This document shows, one piece after another, positions 61,273 through 64,000 of a stretch of DNA of 64,000 nucleotides. The position numbers were made by a program, and so were the translations under genes. The notes under the pieces were generated by a model. The model had not been told where the DNA came from and did no database searches. It saw only the letters and a program-made list of their open reading frames with translations. The DNA is from Methylocystis bryophila. Its GTDB lineage: Bacteria; Pseudomonadota; Alphaproteobacteria; Rhizobiales; Beijerinckiaceae. Numbering within the stretch: the first letter of the stretch is position 1; each line of letters starts with the position of its first letter. Location: NCBI RefSeq assembly GCF_027925445.1, contig NZ_AP027149.1, forward strand, positions 1,426,001-1,490,000, written 5' to 3'.

Positions 61273-62010
61273 CTACGCCGCGCGAGACTTGGCCGCTTCG
61301 ACAGCAATGCAAAAGCGATTGCCGATCTCATCGACCAGCGCGGCGAGCTCGGGGGCCGCCTCGGCGATCTCGCTCAGCATCGCCGCGAGCCCTTCCTCGC
61401 CGCGGGCAGACAGGAGCGATCCGGCATATTCCGGCAGCTCCGCCCAATCTTTGATGTTCTCCGCTTCGACCTCGACGTGGAACTGAAAACCCCAGGCATG
61501 TCGACCGTACCGGAAGGCCTGCGCCTCGCAGTCCGGGGAACGCGCAAGCAGGGTCGCTCCCTCGGGAAGCCTAGCCACCTCGGCGCCATGCCATTGGAAG
61601 ACTCTCAGCGGCTCCCTGCATCCGCCGAGAAGCGCGTCCGATTGCGCGGCCGGCGTGAGCTCCACGCCGTGCACGCCGACTTCCGAGACGGCGCCCGGCC
61701 GCACGCCGCCGCCGAGCGTTTCAGCGAGCAATTGGTGCCCCAGGCAGACGCCGAGAAAAGGGCGGTTCAGCTCAACCACGAAATGTCGAATCGCGTCCAT
61801 CTCCTGGCGGAGCCAGGGAAACCGATCAAGCTGCCAGACATCCATCGGGCCGCCCATCACAATCATGGCGTCGTACGGCGTCAAATCGGCTGGAACTGTG
61901 TCGCCGCGACTGAAGTCCACGATTGTCCAGTCGGCGGACGCCGCCCGGAAACGTTTCGCCAGAGCGGCGAGACCTTCGACGGCGACGTGCTGAATTACGA
62001 GAAAATGCAT
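61273..62010 (-). CDS. Class I glutamine amidotransferase (GMP synthase-like domain)
   Basis: 245 residues, single GATase1 domain. Oxyanion region V-M-G-G-P-M-D-V-W near residue 50, nucleophile Cys in L-G-V-C-L-G-H-Q-L-L near 90, catalytic His and Glu in G-F-Q-F-H-V-E near 178. Stand-alone proteins of this kind hydrolyse gamma-glutamyl bonds, for example in amine utilisation. No synthetase partner adjacent. Substrate unknown. Confidence 0.87.
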   Translation of the reverse strand: MHFLVIQHVAVEGLAALAKRFRAASADWTIVDFSRGDTVPADLTPYDAMIVMGGPMDVWQLDRFPWLRQEMDAIRHFVVELNRPFLGVCLGHQLLAETLGGGVRPGAVSEVGVHGVELTPAAQSDALLGGCREPLRVFQWHGAEVARLPEGATLLARSPDCEAQAFRYGRHAWGFQFHVEVEAENIKDWAELPEYAGSLLSARGEEGLAAMLSEIAEAAPELAALVDEIGNRFCIAVEAAKSRAA

Positions 62011-62046
62011 GGACCTCCCCTAAGGCTATCGGTCGTTGTTCAGCCT

Positions 62047-62129
62047 AGAGCATGTCACTGGCCAGGCTAAGCTCCAATTTTTTGAGGTGGAGCTTAGTCC
62101 TTTTCGATCGCGTAATTCCACGCGACGGG
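62047..62129. repeat. Dispersed repeat, copy 7, in the 62011-62341 gap
   Basis: AGAGCATGTCACTGGCCAGG, then AAGCTCCAATTTTTTGAGGTGGAGCTT (inverted repeat) and AGTCCTTTTCGATCGCG, the inverse of the module at 4755-4775. The rest of the gap holds no supported gene. Confidence 0.6.
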
Positions 62130-62341
62130 GACGCGCTCGAGAATCGCCGCCGTGCAAGCGCCACCCGGCGCAGATTCCAGGCCGCAGGGTTCGTGGCGGC
62201 GGGACCGCCGAAGCTCATTCCCTTCGGCGCCCTTTCAAAAAAGAAGTCAGCAGAGTCGCGGCGCCAAGCGTTGGCCACATTACGAGTCTATTGCTCCTTA
62301 TATTTTCTTGTGCCCGTGGCGTTCGAGCCGGGGAGGTTACA

Positions 62342-62545
62342 ATGAAGCATGCGAACGAGAGCTTGGCGGAAAAGCGTCAGCGTTTATTACTGCGAGAACT
62401 CGAGGTGGTGCAAGCCGCGATAGAGCGGGCGGCAAGCGCCCCCGACGGAGCGTCGGGCGTTCCAAGCGACTGGTCGGCTAAGCTTTACAAATGGAGGGAA
62501 GATATCAGAAACTCCCTACGGCCATTGGTCGATCGCGCCGCCTGA
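62342..62545 (+). CDS. Small helical hypothetical protein, 67 aa
   Basis: Starts MKHANESLAEKRQRLLLREL, continues as a charged helix (V-V-Q-A-A-I-E-R-A-A) and ends W-R-E-D-I-R-N-S-L-R-P-L-V-D-R-A-A. GGGAGG lies just upstream of the ATG. No known family; longer upstream frames lack coding character. Confidence 0.6.
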   Translation: MKHANESLAEKRQRLLLRELEVVQAAIERAASAPDGASGVPSDWSAKLYKWREDIRNSLRPLVDRAA

Positions 62546-62672
62546 AGGGCTCGCGGCGCCGAGGCTGTTTTTGATTTGATCACGCTGTCCGCGTTCAGCC
62601 GATTCTTCTGAGCGTGACCCAGCGGGCGGAGCGTCGGCATTGACGCCGAGCGCTATATTATGGAGGCAAAGA

Positions 62673-62960
62673 TTGGATGGATGGCAATTTTGGGTTCGAG
62701 ACCGCGGACGCCTACGGACCTTCATTGTAGCTTTCAGTGATTTTGCGGAGGCGCAAGCAAAGGCTGTCGCCCAAACCACGGGCGGAAGCGTCGTTTCCTA
62801 CCGGCGAACACCGAAGAGCTTGATCCCCTATCTCCAGCTACCCCGGGAAGAAGTCGCGGAGCTCGTCTCCGTCGATCCGGCTCGCGAGCCTATCCCCGTC
62901 GCCGCCCTGGGCAACGGAGCTGCAAACGAGCAAATGAAAGAAAAAAGCGGCGCGCCGTGA
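62673..62960 (+). CDS. Small hypothetical protein, ~95 aa
   Basis: Chosen start TTG 62673 has GGAGG 6 bases upstream; TTG 62640 is an alternative. Sequence D-G-W-Q-F-W-V-R-D-R-G-R-L-R-T-F-I-V-A-F-S-D-F-A-E-A-Q-A-K-A looks like a compact alpha/beta protein. No metal motif or membrane segment. Function unknown. Confidence 0.5.
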   Translation: MDGWQFWVRDRGRLRTFIVAFSDFAEAQAKAVAQTTGGSVVSYRRTPKSLIPYLQLPREEVAELVSVDPAREPIPVAALGNGAANEQMKEKSGAP

Positions 62961-63041
62961 AGGCGTCGCCGGAGTGGGACGGCAACGCGTTGGTCTGCAA
63001 CTTGCTTGATGGCGGACGTTCCTTCCCGCTGGGCAATCGCC

Positions 63042-63380
63042 ATGACATACACCGCTATCTGCAATACCGAGGCCGTCAGCGAAGGCGGCATGGGACTGTT
63101 TCAGGCCGGCCGCAAGAGCGTGCTCCTCGTCTGGCCGAAGGGCGGCGAGCTCAAGGCCTATCGCGGGCGCTGCCCGCATGCGGACATGCCCTTGAGCGAG
63201 GCGACGTTCGACGGCAAGACGGTCACCTGCCCGCATCATCAATGGGGATTCGACAGCGACAGCGGCAAATGCGTCACGCATCTCGTCCGCAACGTCCTTC
63301 ACGCCTATCCGCTGCGCGTCGAAGGCGATGAGATCCAAGTCGATGTCGGGCCGGTCAAGCCGGCGCGCGCCTCGGCCTAA
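63042..63380 (+). CDS. Rieske-type [2Fe-2S] ferredoxin
   Basis: 112 residues from ATG 63042 (MTYTAICNTEAVSEGGMGLF). Cluster ligands C-P-H-A-D-M (C-x-H) and C-P-H-H-Q-W-G-F (C-x2-H) are 19-20 residues apart, as in toluene-monooxygenase-type ferredoxins. Electron carrier for an oxygenase; no oxygenase adjacent. Its 3' end overlaps the convergent esterase gene by four bases. Whether it serves sMMO is unknown: sMMO has its own ferredoxin domain in MmoC. Confidence 0.9.
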   Translation: MTYTAICNTEAVSEGGMGLFQAGRKSVLLVWPKGGELKAYRGRCPHADMPLSEATFDGKTVTCPHHQWGFDSDSGKCVTHLVRNVLHAYPLRVEGDEIQVDVGPVKPARASA

Positions 63381-64000
63381 CCTGCTGTTTCGCTGCCCCC
63401 TGCGTCGAGCGCCTTTTCGACAATCGGCGCGATGCGGTCGACGATGCGGCGCACGCCTTCGCGGTTGGGATGCAGTCCCCCCCAGAGAACGAGCTTCGGA
63501 TCCCCAAGCACGCCGTCCAGGATGAAGGGATAGAAGGGCAGGGAGTGCTTCGCCGCGAGGGCGGGGAAGAGCTTGTCGAAATGGCGACCATCGACTTCGC
63601 TGAGCGATCCGGGAGTGGCGCGCATGCCCGCGAGCAGCACGCGCGCTCCGCTCGAGCGTAGCTGAACGATGATCCTGTCCAGATTGGTCTTGGTGAGCTT
63701 TGGATCGACGCCGTTCAACATGTCATTGCCGCCGAGCTCCAGGATCACGAGATCGGGCTTGAGCGCCTCGACGCCCCGGAGCCTGGACAGCCCCTTTTGC
63801 GTGGTGTCGCCGCTGACGCCGGCGTTGAGAACGGTCGCGTCATAGCCGTCCTCGCGCAGCCTGCGACGTAGGACGACCGGCAGCGCCTCGCGAGGCCGCA
63901 GGCCGTAGCCGGCGGTCAGGCTGTCGCCGAAGGCGACGACGGTCTTTGGACGAGGCGGCGTTGGGTTGAAGGCCGAGAAAACGAGCACGGTCGCAAGAGC
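63377..64000 (-). CDS. GDSL/SGNH arylesterase (TesA-like), 5' end beyond window
   Basis: At least 207 residues. SGNH blocks: G-D-S-L-T-A-G-Y-G (catalytic Ser), G-V-S-G-D-T-T, G-G-N-D-M-L and D-x-x-H as W-G-G-L-H-P-N. The frame remains open to the window end with a hydrophobic start (A-T-V-L-V-F-S-A-F), so a signal peptide probably extends outside. Periplasmic lysophospholipase, thioesterase or arylesterase. Confidence 0.88.
   Translation of the reverse strand, partial: ALATVLVFSAFNPTPPRPKTVVAFGDSLTAGYGLRPREALPVVLRRRLREDGYDATVLNAGVSGDTTQKGLSRLRGVEALKPDLVILELGGNDMLNGVDPKLTKTNLDRIIVQLRSSGARVLLAGMRATPGSLSEVDGRHFDKLFPALAAKHSLPFYPFILDGVLGDPKLVLWGGLHPNREGVRRIVDRIAPIVEKALDAGGSETAG

Overview
The window is GC-rich alphaproteobacterial chromosome and carries a complete soluble methane monooxygenase (sMMO) cluster. 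Together with a methylotrophy gene (fhcA), a pqqA gene and rhizobial-type dispersed palindromes, this points to a type II methanotroph of the Methylosinus/Methylocystis group. The genus is inferred from gene content and from reading MmoX; no search was run.

Layout. 1-4.5 kb: end of an RND efflux pump, then a 3.65-kb segment bounded by an intact tRNA-Lys and a duplicate of its 3' half. That segment holds a stand-alone fhcA, a tiny membrane protein and a frameshifted DUF347 gene. 5-17.9 kb: mostly core genes (ECF sigma/anti-sigma, argB, HAD phosphatase, ihfA, pqqA, di-haem peroxidase, fabH, then a compact minus-strand run dedA-nth-lipoprotein-panB-hemH-rpiA, and tuf with a strong terminator). 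18-21.4 kb: an accessory patch with an AT-rich orphan, a TacAT-type and a VapBC-type toxin-antitoxin pair, and a broken vapC copy. 21.5-27.7 kb: DUF1499 protein, oligoendopeptidase F, an NtrC-type regulator, GNAT, an inositol monophosphatase-family protein and tRNA-Arg.

27.9-32.3 kb: a compact three-gene operon encoding a Fic protein, a SIR2-APAZ protein and a short prokaryotic Argonaute. The last two form a SPARSA-type NAD-depleting defence pair; the overlapping upstream Fic gene is the novel element. 32.7-36.1 kb: a cidA/cidB (lrgAB-like) pair split by an IS630 element and palindromic repeats, with a divergent LysR gene. 36.2-39.8 kb: a DUF2161 protein, a DUF2244-sco pair and small membrane or exported proteins.

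40-50 kb: the sMMO region. mmoR, a 112-aa unknown and mmoG run rightward and converge on the leftward operon mmoXYBZDC, with back-to-back hairpins between. MmoX/Y/Z form the hydroxylase, MmoB the coupling protein, MmoC the reductase, MmoD a small regulatory or assembly protein. MmoR with sigma-54 is expected to act at a -24/-12 site about 160 bp upstream of mmoX; MmoG is the dedicated GroEL-like chaperone. 50.4-55 kb: berberine-bridge-type oxidase, arylsulfotransferase-like secreted protein, outer-membrane beta-barrel. 55-59 kb: a polymorphic-toxin locus, one Tox-REase-5 protein followed by three tandem Imm52-type immunity genes. 58.9-61.2 kb: an intact IS1595-type element with a perfect 8-bp target duplication and two passenger genes (DUF3800 and a 59-aa ORF). 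61.2-64 kb: class I glutamine amidotransferase, two small proteins, a Rieske ferredoxin and the start of a GDSL arylesterase. No CRISPR array, rRNA or methanobactin operon was seen.
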